Of a stretch of 64,000 bases of DNA, positions 1 to 8,323 are shown piece by piece (the stretch's first letter is position 1; every line of letters starts with the position of its first letter). The stretch is from Methylobrevis albus (lineage in GTDB: Bacteria > Pseudomonadota > Alphaproteobacteria > Rhizobiales > Pleomorphomonadaceae). Below the pieces are notes generated by a model. That model was not told where the DNA came from. It was given only the letters and a program-made list of their open reading frames with translations, and did no database searches. A program made the position numbers and the translations under genes. The stretch is from assembly GCF_015904235.1 (NCBI RefSeq), contig NZ_JADZLT010000054.1, positions 160,461 through 224,460 of the forward strand. Reading direction: 5' to 3'.

Positions 1-1840
1 CGCGCACCGGCGAGACGATCTCGAGGATCGTCACCCCCGGATAAGCGGCGAGCGCGCCGAGCACCGCCGCCCGCGCCCCGCCGAGGTCGTAGTTGTTGCC
101 CGAGCCGAGTTGCAGCGCCACCACGGTGTCGCCCTCGCCGAGATCGAGTTCCCGGCGGGCGCTCGCGCGGTCGACCCGCTCGGAAACATCGACGTTGAGC
201 ACCGGGCCGACGCGGTGCGTGTCGCCGCGCGCCGCCCGGGTCGGGCCGCGGTCGAAGGCGTCGGCGATCTCGCCGGGCTCGATCACCGCGTCGAAGGCGG
301 CCGCCCGGTCGAGCGCCCCGGCATGGCCCTCGCCCCACATCGCGCGGCGGATCCAGAAGCTCATCATCTCGGGGAACGCCGCCTTGGCCGACAGCAGCCC
401 GCCATAGGGCACGTTGCCGTCGAAGACCAGCGCCCGCGGGCGATAGAAGGCGATCGCCTCGTGCACCTCCTCGCCGAACACGGAGTTCCAACGGTTGACG
501 TCGGCGGCGAGATAGCGATGAAACGGCACGAACTCGGCGAGATAGCCGGCGTCCACCACGATCTTCACCGCGTTCGACAGCGTGAAGAACACCGGCTCGA
601 CGTCGGGCGGCAGGCGTTTTGCCACCGCCAGCAGCCGGCTGAGGTGGCCGAGGCCGATGCCGTTCGACGACATCATCAACACCCGCACCGGCGGCAGGCC
701 GCGCCGCGCCGGCCGCGGCGCCATTGCCGGCTCCACCGGATCGAGCGCCGCAATGCGGGCTGCGAAGCGCTCGAGGCCGAACCGCGCCCTCACCGTCGCC
801 CGCGCCCGCTCCGCCTGCAGGCGGTAGGCGCGCGGGTCGGCCATGAACTCGTCGATCACGGAGCGCACGTCGGCCGGCTCGGCATAGACTGCGCCGGGGC
901 CGAACAGCGGCTCGAAGCTCTTCGGCAGGATGGCGACGAGCCCGGCGGCGAGCGCCTCCAGCACCGCGCGCCCGAACGCCTCGATCCAGCGCTCGCTATG
1001 GAAATAGACATAGACGTCGAGGCTGCCGAGGAAGCTCTCGACGGGTTCGGCGCCGAAGGGCAGCACCTCCCAGTTCGCCGGCAGCGCGCCGTACAGCGTT
1101 TCGAGGAACGGCCCGCCGCCGAGGATGCGGACATGGTAGCGCGGTTCGGCGGGATAGGCGGCGAGCGCCTCGGCGCGGGTGTCCGGCCACTTCTGCGTAT
1201 TCGGCCGCGCATGCCGGCCGATCACCACGGGGGCGCCGCCCGCCCCGGGCACCCGGTCGCCGCGCGGCGGCACCGCGTCGACGTCGATCAGGTTGACCCA
1301 GTCGTCCCCCGCCACCGGCGCGCCGCCGGTCGGAACGCCCTTCAGCGCCGCGCGAACCAGCGGCCCGACCGGCGCCAGCAGCGGCACCCGGCCAAAACCG
1401 ATCTCGATCGCGCCGACGATGGCGGCAAGGTCGTACTGGCTGGTGCCCTCGGCATCGACGGGCGGGTGATGCAGCACCAGCACGAGATGCTTCGTGCTCA
1501 CGTCGATGCGCCGGTCGGGCGGCCGCGCGAAAATCATCGGGTGGTGGATCACCGTGACCCGCGCCGAGATCCGCTGCGCCGGGTCGGCAAGGCGGATGCG
1601 GCCGTCGTCGAGCAGCGCCCGGATCTGCGGGTGCACCGGCCGCGGCTGTTTCAGGAGGGCGCTGCGGACGGACAGCAGGCGCGCGTCGAGCCCGGCCCGT
1701 GCGGCCGCCTCGATCTCGGCGGCCAGCGCCGTCGACGTACCCCCTGGAAAGCGAAGATCGGCAACGAAAAGAATATCGGTTTCAATATGCAAGGAATCGC
1801 CCTTTCGCCGGGTTTCCTTCTTGCGACATAGTCTTTGCAC
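1..1840 (-). CDS. Two-domain glycosyltransferase, 3' end cut by window edge
   Basis: An open minus-strand frame runs from about 1840 to the window edge, giving about 613 residues without a stop, so the C-terminus is missing. Near the N-terminus it reads ILFVADLRFPGGTSTALA, a Rossmann-type glycosyltransferase start. Around residue 285 it has EAFGRAVLEALAAG, which resembles the acidic donor-binding motif of GT4 enzymes. Near residue 395 a second start-like motif, SSNGIGLGHLSRLLAVA, resembles the N-terminal glycine-rich motif of MurG/GT28 proteins. The protein therefore looks like two glycosyltransferase units in tandem. The start is uncertain: GTG at 1840 or TTG at 1792, which lies closer to the domain boundary. 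A role in surface polysaccharide synthesis is inferred. Substrate is unknown. Confidence 0.75.
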   Translation of the reverse strand, partial: MQRLCRKKETRRKGDSLHIETDILFVADLRFPGGTSTALAAEIEAAARAGLDARLLSVRSALLKQPRPVHPQIRALLDDGRIRLADPAQRISARVTVIHHPMIFARPPDRRIDVSTKHLVLVLHHPPVDAEGTSQYDLAAIVGAIEIGFGRVPLLAPVGPLVRAALKGVPTGGAPVAGDDWVNLIDVDAVPPRGDRVPGAGGAPVVIGRHARPNTQKWPDTRAEALAAYPAEPRYHVRILGGGPFLETLYGALPANWEVLPFGAEPVESFLGSLDVYVYFHSERWIEAFGRAVLEALAAGLVAILPKSFEPLFGPGAVYAEPADVRSVIDEFMADPRAYRLQAERARATVRARFGLERFAARIAALDPVEPAMAPRPARRGLPPVRVLMMSSNGIGLGHLSRLLAVAKRLPPDVEPVFFTLSNAVKIVVDAGYLAEFVPFHRYLAADVNRWNSVFGEEVHEAIAFYRPRALVFDGNVPYGGLLSAKAAFPEMMSFWIRRAMWGEGHAGALDRAAAFDAVIEPGEIADAFDRGPTRAARGDTHRVGPVLNVDVSERVDRASARRELDLGEGDTVVALQLGSGNNYDLGGARAAVLGALAAYPGVTILEIVSPVR

Positions 1841-1915
1841 CAATTGGGCCGGAGTATGGTCGCCGGCCGGCCGAACTGTCCAGCGGCCGCGGCGGAAAGC
1901 AGGGAGCACCGAGCG

Positions 1916-2377
1916 ATGCGCTTCGACCGAAAACTGGCGGCGGCGGCTACCGCGCTGGTGGAACGGCTGCGGCCGGCGCCGACGACCGTCGACGAGGACG
2001 ACATCCGCCTGATGCCGGGCGAGACCCGCGTCGCCCTCGTCACGCTGTTCGGGGTGCCGCGGGCCGACGTGCCCGACATCCTGACGGCAACGGCCGCGAC
2101 GCTCGCCCGCTTCGACCGCGTCGTCTACCTAACCGACGATCCGGATTTTTCCGAGCTGCGCCGCCGCGGCGCCACCTTCGAGTACCTGCCCGCGCTTTCC
2201 GAGATCACGACGCGCGGCGCCGGCCTGCCCTGGGCGCGCTATCTCGCCGAGCGGCGCACGATCCTCGTCGCCAAATGGCGCCCGGTGCAGGAGATCAGCT
2301 ACGGCCTCTCCTTCGACGACCTCATCGCCGCGGTCGCCGCCGCCGCCGCGGAGACGCCGGGCGCCGCCGAGTTCTGA
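1916..2377 (+). CDS. Hypothetical protein, divergent from glycosyltransferase
   Basis: This gene encodes 153 residues from an ATG behind a purine-rich GCAGGGAGC stretch. An in-frame ATG at 1835 is possible but has no ribosome binding site. The protein has no signal peptide or membrane segment. It shows beta-strand-like runs VALVTLFGVP and RVVYLTDDPDF, suggesting a small alpha/beta fold, and ends in an alanine-rich helix. I do not recognise the family. It is transcribed away from the glycosyltransferase and shares its roughly 75-base upstream region, so a linked role in surface sugar work is possible but is only inference. Confidence 0.7.
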   Translation: MRFDRKLAAAATALVERLRPAPTTVDEDDIRLMPGETRVALVTLFGVPRADVPDILTATAATLARFDRVVYLTDDPDFSELRRRGATFEYLPALSEITTRGAGLPWARYLAERRTILVAKWRPVQEISYGLSFDDLIAAVAAAAAETPGAAEF

Positions 2378-2495
2378 CCGGCCGCGGCGCGGCGCGCGAT
2401 TGACAGCACCCCCCGCCGCCAGTCATCTGGAGCACGAACGGACCCCGGTCGCCTGAACGGCCTTCGCGAAGGCCACCCCCGGAGAGCTCGCCCGC

Positions 2496-3047
2496 GTGAC
2501 GCGTCCCGATCCTGAAGCCGGCGAACTGATCGGTGCCGTCGCCCGCGGCGATCGCGCCGCATTCGAGCGACTTTATCGCCTCTCGGCGCCGAAACTCTTC
2601 GCCATTGCCCTGCGTATCCTCAGAGACCGTGGCAGGGCGGAGGAAGTGCTGCAGGAAGCCTTCATCCGCATCTGGCGCAGCGCCGCCTCTTTCGACGGCG
2701 CGCTCGGGGGAGCGGGAGCCTGGATGACGTCCATCGTGCGGAATGCGGCCATCGACGCCTTGCGGCGTCAGCCGCCACCCTCGATCTCGGCCTACGAGGA
2801 CGAGGACATCCTGGCCTCGATCTCCGACGGCAGTTTCGAGCGCCTGGACCCGGCCATGGCGCAGACGCTGCATGACTGTCTCGGCCGCCTCGAGGAAACC
2901 CCGCGGCGGCTGATCGTCCTCGCCTATTGCGGCGGCTACTCGCGCGAGGAACTCGCCGACGCCGAGGGCCGCCCGATCGGCACCATCAAGACCTGGCTCC
3001 ACCGCGGCCTCGCCGCACTCAAGACCTGCCTGGACGGCGACGAATGA
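2496..3047 (+). CDS. ECF-type RNA polymerase sigma factor
   Basis: The 183-residue product has sigma region 2 (LYRLSAPKLFAIALRILRDRGRAEEVLQEAFIRIW, around residues 26-60) and region 4 with a helix-turn-helix near the C-terminus (YSREELADAEGRPIGTIKTWLHRGLAAL). It lacks sigma regions 1 and 3, as extracytoplasmic-function factors do. The start is GTG at 2496. Its stop codon overlaps the start of the downstream anti-sigma gene (ATGA), so the two are translationally coupled. Pairing with an RskA-like protein suggests the SigK/RskA-like group. The inducing signal cannot be read from the sequence. Confidence 0.93.
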   Translation: MTRPDPEAGELIGAVARGDRAAFERLYRLSAPKLFAIALRILRDRGRAEEVLQEAFIRIWRSAASFDGALGGAGAWMTSIVRNAAIDALRRQPPPSISAYEDEDILASISDGSFERLDPAMAQTLHDCLGRLEETPRRLIVLAYCGGYSREELADAEGRPIGTIKTWLHRGLAALKTCLDGDE

Positions 3048-4027
3048 CCGACGACGAACGCGATCTCCTGGCAGGCGAATACGTGCTCGGCACGCTGCAG
3101 GGCGACGTGCGCGCGGCGGTTCGCCGGGCGATGTCGATCGATCCGGCGCTGAAGGCCGCCGTCGCCGCCTGGGAGGCGCGCCTCGCGCCGCTCGCCGACC
3201 TCGTGCCCCCGGTCGCCCCCTCCCCGGCCGTCTGGGCCGGTATCCGCCGCGCCCTCGACACCCCCGGCACCCTCGACGTCGTGCCGACGCCGACGACCGG
3301 ACCGATCGCCGGTTCCGGTCCGGCGCAGGACGCCGGACGACCGCCGCGCCGCACCAGCGACGCGGCGCGCGCCGAACCGCGGCTCGGCGACGAGGACCCG
3401 GCCGATCCCGGCAATGTCGTGCCGCTGCGTATCTCGCCGCGCGACCGCTTCGACGCCCCGATCGACCCGCCGTCACCGGAACTCGCCGTCGATGGGCCGG
3501 AGACCAAGCCTTCGAAGCGGCGCGGCCGTGGCCGCGGCGGCGACGAGCCGCCGCGCGATCCGGCCGTGGTCAGGCTGGAGCGCCGCGTCGCCTTCTGGCG
3601 CCGCGCCACGACGGGTATGGGGTTGATCGCCGCCGGCCTCGCCGGGGTGGTCTGGCTCGGTTCGCTGCCGACGCCCGAGCGGCCGGGCAGCCGCTTCGTC
3701 GCCGTGGTCAACGCCGGCGGCGCCGACCCCGCGATGATCGTGACGGTGGACACCGTGGCGGGCACCGTCGCCGTCCGCCCGGTCGGGGCCGAGCAGCCGG
3801 CCAACCAGAGCCTCGAGCTCTGGTACATTCCCGAAGGCCAGGCGCCGCGCTCGCTCGGCCTCGTCGAGGCGGGTGGCCCGGTGCAGGAGATCGCCTTCGA
3901 CCGCGTCGGCCGCGCCGCGGCGGGCGCGACGCTCGCCGTCTCCGTCGAACCGCCGGGCGGCGCCCCTGGCGGCTCGCCCACCGGCCCCGTGGTCTATTCC
4001 GGCCGCCTGATCCCCGACCAGCGCTGA
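3044..4027 (+). CDS. Anti-sigma factor, RskA family
   Basis: The start is ATG at 3044, sharing ATGA with the sigma-factor stop, giving 327 residues. The N-terminus carries LLAGEYVLGTL, typical of the cytoplasmic sigma-binding part of RskA-type proteins. A long Pro/Arg/Asp-rich linker follows, then one membrane helix (GMGLIAAGLAGVVWLGSLP), then a periplasmic RskA domain with VAVVNAGGADPAMIVTVD and LELWYIPEGQAPRSLG. The expected role is to hold the ECF sigma factor at the inner membrane until an envelope signal, often proteolysis or redox change, releases it. The linker is unusually long. Confidence 0.9.
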   Translation: MTDDERDLLAGEYVLGTLQGDVRAAVRRAMSIDPALKAAVAAWEARLAPLADLVPPVAPSPAVWAGIRRALDTPGTLDVVPTPTTGPIAGSGPAQDAGRPPRRTSDAARAEPRLGDEDPADPGNVVPLRISPRDRFDAPIDPPSPELAVDGPETKPSKRRGRGRGGDEPPRDPAVVRLERRVAFWRRATTGMGLIAAGLAGVVWLGSLPTPERPGSRFVAVVNAGGADPAMIVTVDTVAGTVAVRPVGAEQPANQSLELWYIPEGQAPRSLGLVEAGGPVQEIAFDRVGRAAAGATLAVSVEPPGGAPGGSPTGPVVYSGRLIPDQR

Positions 4028-4141
4028 GCGCTCCCGAACGCCGGAACCCCGCGCCCGACTTGCGCCGCCGCGTCAGGTGGGCTGTCAGCTCATCACATGG
4101 AAGGGCCGGTCTGACGGTCGTGCCGGCTCCAGCCTTGCCCC

Positions 4142-4162
4142 TGGTACGCCGATCGCATACCA
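4142..4162. promoter_or_regulatory. Dyad operator upstream of ParD-like antitoxin
   Basis: TGGTA at 4142-4146 and TACCA at 4158-4162 form an inverted repeat. One mismatch in, GC and GC extend it, so the pattern is TGGTAnGC-N5-GCnTACCA. It lies about 30 bases before the antitoxin start. ParD-like ribbon-helix-helix antitoxins usually repress their own promoter by binding such dyads, so this is a probable autoregulatory operator. Confidence 0.5.
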
Positions 4163-4190
4163 TCGGAACAGGACAGGAACGGGGGAACCG

Positions 4191-4469
4191 ATGGCCACGG
4201 TCGAAAAGATCACGATCGCCCTCACGGCCGAGATGGCTGGCTTTGTCCGTAAGGCGGTCGATGCCGGCGAGTATGCCTCGACCAGCGAAGCCATCCGCGA
4301 GGCGGTGCGCGAGTGGAAGGAGCGGCGCGACCTGCTCGGCTTCACCGTCGACGAGTTGCGCGACCGCGTGCAGGACGGCATCGACAGCGGGCCGAGTTCC
4401 CGCGCGACGATGGCAGATGTGAAGGCCGAGGCGCGGCGCCGGCTCGAAGCATCCCGGCGCGGCGACTGA
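4191..4469 (+). CDS. ParD/CopG-type ribbon-helix-helix antitoxin
   Basis: The 92-residue product starts MATVEKITIALTAEM, the beta strand of a ribbon-helix-helix DNA-binding domain, followed by VDAGEYASTSEAIREAVREWKER, a signature of ParD-like antitoxins. The charged C-terminal half would wrap the toxin. The ATG follows a GGGGGAA ribosome binding site. The toxin gene starts 2 bases after the stop, so this is a two-gene operon. It would neutralise the toxin and repress the promoter. Confidence 0.9.
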   Translation: MATVEKITIALTAEMAGFVRKAVDAGEYASTSEAIREAVREWKERRDLLGFTVDELRDRVQDGIDSGPSSRATMADVKAEARRRLEASRRGD

Positions 4470-4471
4470 CC

Positions 4472-4768
4472 GTGCCGACGGTCCACCGAACCGCCCGCGC
4501 CGACGAAGACCTGATCGAAATCTGGCTGCATATTGCGACCGTCGATCCCGAGGCCGCCGATCGCGTCCTCGACGCGATCGAGCGACGCTGGCAGCAACTC
4601 GCGCAACACCCCTTGTCGGGTATGCCCCGCCACGACATCGCGGCAGGCATTCGGCATCTGGTGGCCGGCCAGTATCTGACGCTCTACCGGGTCCACGCCG
4701 AGGGAGTGGAGATCGTCCGCATCCTGCACGGTCGCCGGGAGATCAATCCCGACGCCGTCGAGCCATAG
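4472..4768 (+). CDS. ParE/RelE-superfamily toxin
   Basis: A GTG start at 4472, just after the antitoxin stop, gives 98 residues. The sequence has the ParE layout: ARADEDLIEIWLHIA in the N-terminal helix, LAQHPLSGMPRHDI, and a C-terminal strand pair with YLTLYRVHAEGVEIVRILHGRRE. The usual ParE target is DNA gyrase, while RelE members cleave mRNA; the sequence fits the ParE branch better, but the target is inferred. Longer upstream in-frame starts are possible but would overlap the whole antitoxin gene. Confidence 0.88.
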   Translation: MPTVHRTARADEDLIEIWLHIATVDPEAADRVLDAIERRWQQLAQHPLSGMPRHDIAAGIRHLVAGQYLTLYRVHAEGVEIVRILHGRREINPDAVEP

Positions 4769-4781
4769 AGAGAAAGCCGCG

Positions 4782-5825
4782 TCAGGCCGCCGGCGGCGGG
4801 ATGCGCAACAGCGCCGTGGTGCCGCGGTCGGCGGGGACATACTCCACCCGGCTCGCGAGACTCTTCGCCATCGCCCGCACGATACGGCCGCCGAGGCCGG
4901 TGCCGGTGCTCGGGCCCTCGCCGGACCAGCCGATGCCGTCGTCGGCCACGGTCAGCACCAGGTCGCCGCCGTCCTCGAGCAGCAGCCCGACCCGGATCTC
5001 GCCGCCGCCGTCGGGATAGGCGTACTTGATGGCGTTGGTGACGAGTTCGGTGGCGATCATGCCGATGGCGACGGCGCGGTCGGTGGCAACCGTCACCGGT
5101 GAAGCCGTGAGGCGGATCGACGGCGTGTGCCCGGCCGCCGACACCGACTGCTCGAGCTCCGCGACCACGGCGCCGAGATAGGCGGAGAGGTCGACGACGC
5201 GCACATCCTCGGAGGTGTAGAGGCTGCGGTGCAGGTTGGCGATCGCCGCGATGCGCGCCTGCGTCTCGCTCAGCGCCGCCTGCGTCGCCGGATCGGCCAC
5301 CGAAGCCGCCTGCATCCGCACCAGCGAACTCACCAGCGCGAGGCTGTTGGCGACCCGGTGGTTCACCTCGGCGAGCAGCACGACGGCGCGGTCGCGCGAT
5401 TCGCGCAGGTCCCGCTCGGCCCGCTCCTTCGCCCGCGTCAGCCGCGCCTTTTCGACCGACTGCTCGAGCGCCGCGGCGAGCAGCACCTCGAAGTCCTCGC
5501 CGATCGTCTTGACGACATAATCGACCGCGCCAGCCTTCAGCGCCTCCACGGCGATCGAGAGCTCGGTCGAGGCGGTGACGTAGACCACCGGCGGCGGCGC
5601 CTCGCGGGCGTTCAGCGCGCGCAGCACGTCGATGCCCGAGCCGACGCCGAGATCGTGGTCGAGGATCACCACGTCGACCCCGCCGGCCTCGACCAGCGCG
5701 AGGCCATCCTCGGCGCCGCTCGCGTGGATGCAGGCATAGCCGCGCCGCGCGAGGATCCTCTGGACCAGTCGTCCGAGAATCTCGTCGTCGTCGATGTAGA
5801 GGACGTTGATCATCTGGCCGGGCAT
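4782..5825 (-). CDS. Receiver-HWE/HisKA_2 hybrid histidine kinase
   Basis: The 347-residue protein opens with a receiver domain (VLYIDDDEILGRL, phospho-acceptor in VVILDHDLGVGSGI, VVYVTAS, then K in AVDYVVKTIG). After a coiled-coil linker comes the phospho-acceptor histidine in LAEVNHRVANSLALVSSLV, the HisKA_2/HWE type. The ATPase part has ATELVTNAIKYAYPDGG, DDGIGW and GTGLGGRIVRAM. It has no membrane segment, so it is a cytosolic relay. It lies 25 bases after a stand-alone receiver and a CHASE3 kinase, so the three probably form one signalling unit. HWE kinases in alphaproteobacteria often feed the general stress response or light responses. Confidence 0.93.
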   Translation of the reverse strand: MPGQMINVLYIDDDEILGRLVQRILARRGYACIHASGAEDGLALVEAGGVDVVILDHDLGVGSGIDVLRALNAREAPPPVVYVTASTELSIAVEALKAGAVDYVVKTIGEDFEVLLAAALEQSVEKARLTRAKERAERDLRESRDRAVVLLAEVNHRVANSLALVSSLVRMQAASVADPATQAALSETQARIAAIANLHRSLYTSEDVRVVDLSAYLGAVVAELEQSVSAAGHTPSIRLTASPVTVATDRAVAIGMIATELVTNAIKYAYPDGGGEIRVGLLLEDGGDLVLTVADDGIGWSGEGPSTGTGLGGRIVRAMAKSLASRVEYVPADRGTTALLRIPPPAA

Positions 5826-5850
5826 GTCGCCGCTCCGCCGATCAGCCCGT

Positions 5851-6297
5851 TCATTCCGTCTCCGGCACCTGGATCACCGCGAAGAACAGACCGAGCTGGC
5901 GGATCGCGTTGGCGAAGCCCTCATAGTCGACCGGCTTGGTGATGTAGACGTTGGCGCCGAGGTCATAGCAGCGCTGGATCTCGCGGCTGTCGTCGGTGGT
6001 GGTCAGCACCACGACCGGCGAGCGCTTGGTGTGCTGGTTCGACTTCACCTTCTCGAGGATCTCGACCCCGCCCATGTCGGGCAGGTTGAGATCGAGCAGG
6101 ATCAGGAGCTGCCGGCCGGAACTCACCTCGCCCGAGCCGTCGGACCCGAGCAGGAAGGTGAGCGCCTCGGTGCCGCTCGCGAACGGGATGATCTCGTTGC
6201 TCACCCCGGCGCGGCGGATGTTCTTCTCGATCAGCCGGGCATGGCCCTCGTCATCCTCGATCATCACGATCGACACGGGCTTTCCGATGTTGCTCAA
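5851..6297 (-). CDS. Single-domain response regulator (RcpA-like)
   Basis: The 148-residue protein is a bare receiver: IVMIEDDEGHARLI with the acidic pocket, LLILLDLNLPDMGGVEIL with the phospho-acceptor Asp, VVVLTTTDDS, and the conserved Lys in ANVYITKPVDY. No output domain follows. The loop is longer than usual between the acidic pocket and the acceptor, as in phytochrome-linked Rcp regulators. The start codon is TTG at 6297, overlapping the TGA stop of the upstream kinase by two bases, so the two are translationally coupled. It likely carries phosphate from the CHASE3 kinase. Confidence 0.92.
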   Translation of the reverse strand: MSNIGKPVSIVMIEDDEGHARLIEKNIRRAGVSNEIIPFASGTEALTFLLGSDGSGEVSSGRQLLILLDLNLPDMGGVEILEKVKSNQHTKRSPVVVLTTTDDSREIQRCYDLGANVYITKPVDYEGFANAIRQLGLFFAVIQVPETE

Positions 6298-7787
6298 GAT
6301 GCGGCACTCCGTTTCACCGCCGCGAGATCGGGCGGAAGGCTGAGGACGAAGGTCGTCCCGCGGCCGAGTTCAGACCTGACGCCGATATCGCCGCCGAGAT
6401 TGCGGGCCATTGTGCGCACATGCGCAAGCCCGATGCCTTCGCCTTGGGTGTTTTGCGTACCCGACCGGCGGAAGAGTTCGAAGATTCGTTCGTGGTCGCC
6501 CGCGGCGATGCCGCGGCCGTTGTCCTCGACCTCGATCCGGACCCAGCCCGAGCGCTCGCGCTGACTGCGCACGCTGATCTGGATCGGGCGGTCGGGGGAG
6601 CGGTACTTGATCGCGTTGTCGAGCAGGTTGCCGAGAATCTGGTCGAGCGACAATCGGTCGCTGACGATCCGACCGGCCTTCGATTCGATGGTGATGCCGC
6701 CGCCCTCGGCGCTCGCCTGATGATGCACGGCGCTCGCGGCCCCCTCGAGCAGCGCGCCGAGGTCGACGGGCTCGGGCCGCAGCGTGCGGCTGCCCTCGCG
6801 GGAGATCTTCAGGATCGCGTTGATCAGGCCGTCCATCTTGCGCGTCGACGAGCGGATGAAGCCGATCGCCTCCGGCACGTCGACGTCGAGCGCCTCCCGC
6901 GCCTCTGCCGCCGCCCGGTCGTCGGCCGGGGCGCTGGCGTCGATGAAGGCCTTCACCGGCTTGAACGTCGATTCGAGTTCGCTGGTGAAGCCCATGATGT
7001 TGACCAGCGGCGCGCGCAGGTCGTGCGTGACGATATAGGCGAAGCGCTGGATCTCCTCATTGGCCTTGACGAGCGCGTCGGTGCGCTCGGCCACCCGCTC
7101 CTCGAGGCCGCGGTTCAGCACTTCCAGTTCGCCGCGCGCCGCTGAGAGTTCGCGCGTATAGGCGAGGATGGTCCAGGTCGCCGCCGCCGCCATGGCGAAG
7201 ATCACGAGGGCGCCGCCGATTGTCACCCACCGGAGCTGCGCGCCGGCAACCTGCTGGCGCTCGATCGACGACTGCAGCAGCGCCTCCGCGCCGGCGAGGA
7301 TCGCGGCGTAATCCTCCCGCACTTCGTCCATCGCCTGGCGTCCGGCGTCCTCGCGCACCACCGCGAGCGCGCCCTCGAAATCGCCGGCCTCGCCGAGGTC
7401 CACGGTACGGGCGAGCTCGGCGAGCTTGCGCTGCATGGCCGCGATCAGGCGCTCGACGCCGGCCTCGATTCCCGGAACGACGTCGTCGGCCCGGCGCAGG
7501 CGGCTCAGCGCCTCGTCGATCTGCTCGGAGGCTGCGAGATAGGGCGCGAGGTAGCGATCGTCGCGCGTCAGCAGATAGCCGCGCTGGCCGCTCTCGGCAT
7601 CCTGCACCAGCGACATCAGGTCGGCGACGGCGCTGCGCACTTCGCGCACGGCGACGACTTCGGTGAAATTGCGCTCGGTCGCGGCCGTCAGCCAGAGTGA
7701 CGTGCCGACGATCGCCGCGAGGACGGCGATCCCGGCAGCCAGCATCAGGGCGTTGACGCGCCGGAACAGGACCTGGGAAATCGGCAT
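6294..7787 (-). CDS. Membrane histidine kinase with CHASE3 sensor
   Basis: The chosen start, MPISQVLFRR at 7787, gives 497 residues with a first membrane helix (about 8-32), a periplasmic CHASE3 domain marked by DAESGQRGYLLTRDD, and a second helix (VTIGGALVIFAMAAAATWTILAY). A coiled coil leads to the HisKA dimerisation helix with the phospho-acceptor in AYIVTHDLRAPLVN. The ATPase domain has ILGNLLDNAIKYR, VEDNGRGI and GEGIGLAHVRTMARNLGG. It is first in the three-gene cluster and overlaps the receiver gene. CHASE3 ligands are mostly unknown. Confidence 0.93.
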   Translation of the reverse strand: MPISQVLFRRVNALMLAAGIAVLAAIVGTSLWLTAATERNFTEVVAVREVRSAVADLMSLVQDAESGQRGYLLTRDDRYLAPYLAASEQIDEALSRLRRADDVVPGIEAGVERLIAAMQRKLAELARTVDLGEAGDFEGALAVVREDAGRQAMDEVREDYAAILAGAEALLQSSIERQQVAGAQLRWVTIGGALVIFAMAAAATWTILAYTRELSAARGELEVLNRGLEERVAERTDALVKANEEIQRFAYIVTHDLRAPLVNIMGFTSELESTFKPVKAFIDASAPADDRAAAEAREALDVDVPEAIGFIRSSTRKMDGLINAILKISREGSRTLRPEPVDLGALLEGAASAVHHQASAEGGGITIESKAGRIVSDRLSLDQILGNLLDNAIKYRSPDRPIQISVRSQRERSGWVRIEVEDNGRGIAAGDHERIFELFRRSGTQNTQGEGIGLAHVRTMARNLGGDIGVRSELGRGTTFVLSLPPDLAAVKRSAAS

Positions 7788-8079
7788 GATCAAACCTGGG
7801 GGAGATCGGACCTCTTTTTGTCCGACGTCACCGGGACGGGCAACATCAAAAGACATACCCGCGCGAAGAAGCTTGCGAAGACGTTACGTCGTCGCGGCTT
7901 TGCCGTCGGCTTTCCGGGCACGCGGGGCGACTTGCGATTGACACGGACGGCGAAATCCGTAAGGTCCGCGCCAACCCGGCGGGCCCTTCATCAGGCGCCC
8001 GCCGTCTATCTGTGGGCACTCGTGATCGGTCGGGAGAGTGGCGCATCGCGCCGGGCCTCACCGCCGGAAGGACGTCGTC
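7788..8079. other. Divergent intergenic region, kinase cluster / rpmJ
   Basis: This stretch of roughly 290 bases separates the minus-strand kinase cluster from plus-strand rpmJ. It should hold promoters for both directions. I see no convincing coding frame, hairpin or repeat in it. Open frames that cross it are GC-rich shadows. Confidence 0.5.
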
Positions 8080-8205
8080 ATGAAGATCAAGAATTCGCTG
8101 CGCTCGCTGATGGGCCGCGACCGCAACAACCGGCTCGTGCGCCGCAAGGGCCGCGTCTACATCATCAACAAGAAGAACCCGCGCTACAAGGCCCGCCAGG
8201 GCTGA
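8080..8205 (+). CDS. rpmJ: 50S ribosomal protein L36
   Basis: This short gene encodes 41 residues beginning [17 protein letters not shown] and ending NPRYKARQG, with the family core [15 protein letters not shown]. It has none of the cysteines that bind zinc in the 37-residue form, so it is the longer zinc-free L36 type usual in alphaproteobacteria. The ATG at 8080 follows a GGAAGG ribosome binding site. L36 packs against 23S rRNA in the large subunit. It stands alone here, away from other ribosomal genes. Confidence 0.95.
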   Translation: MKIKNSLRSLMGRDRNNRLVRRKGRVYIINKKNPRYKARQG

Positions 8206-8323
8206 GCTCGGATGCCGGGGCCGACCATGGTCCGGGCTGCGTCTTCGCGGCGTGTCGCTCCGGCGCGCGCCGATCACATTTTCACGCTTTGACGACACGG
8301 GCCGGGGGCGCTAGCTTTCGGTC

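Noticed and set aside
110-1831. 573-residue plus-strand open frame
   Set aside because: It is rich in Arg, His and Asp with no motif and lies antisense to a clear glycosyltransferase frame; a shadow of GC-rich coding DNA.
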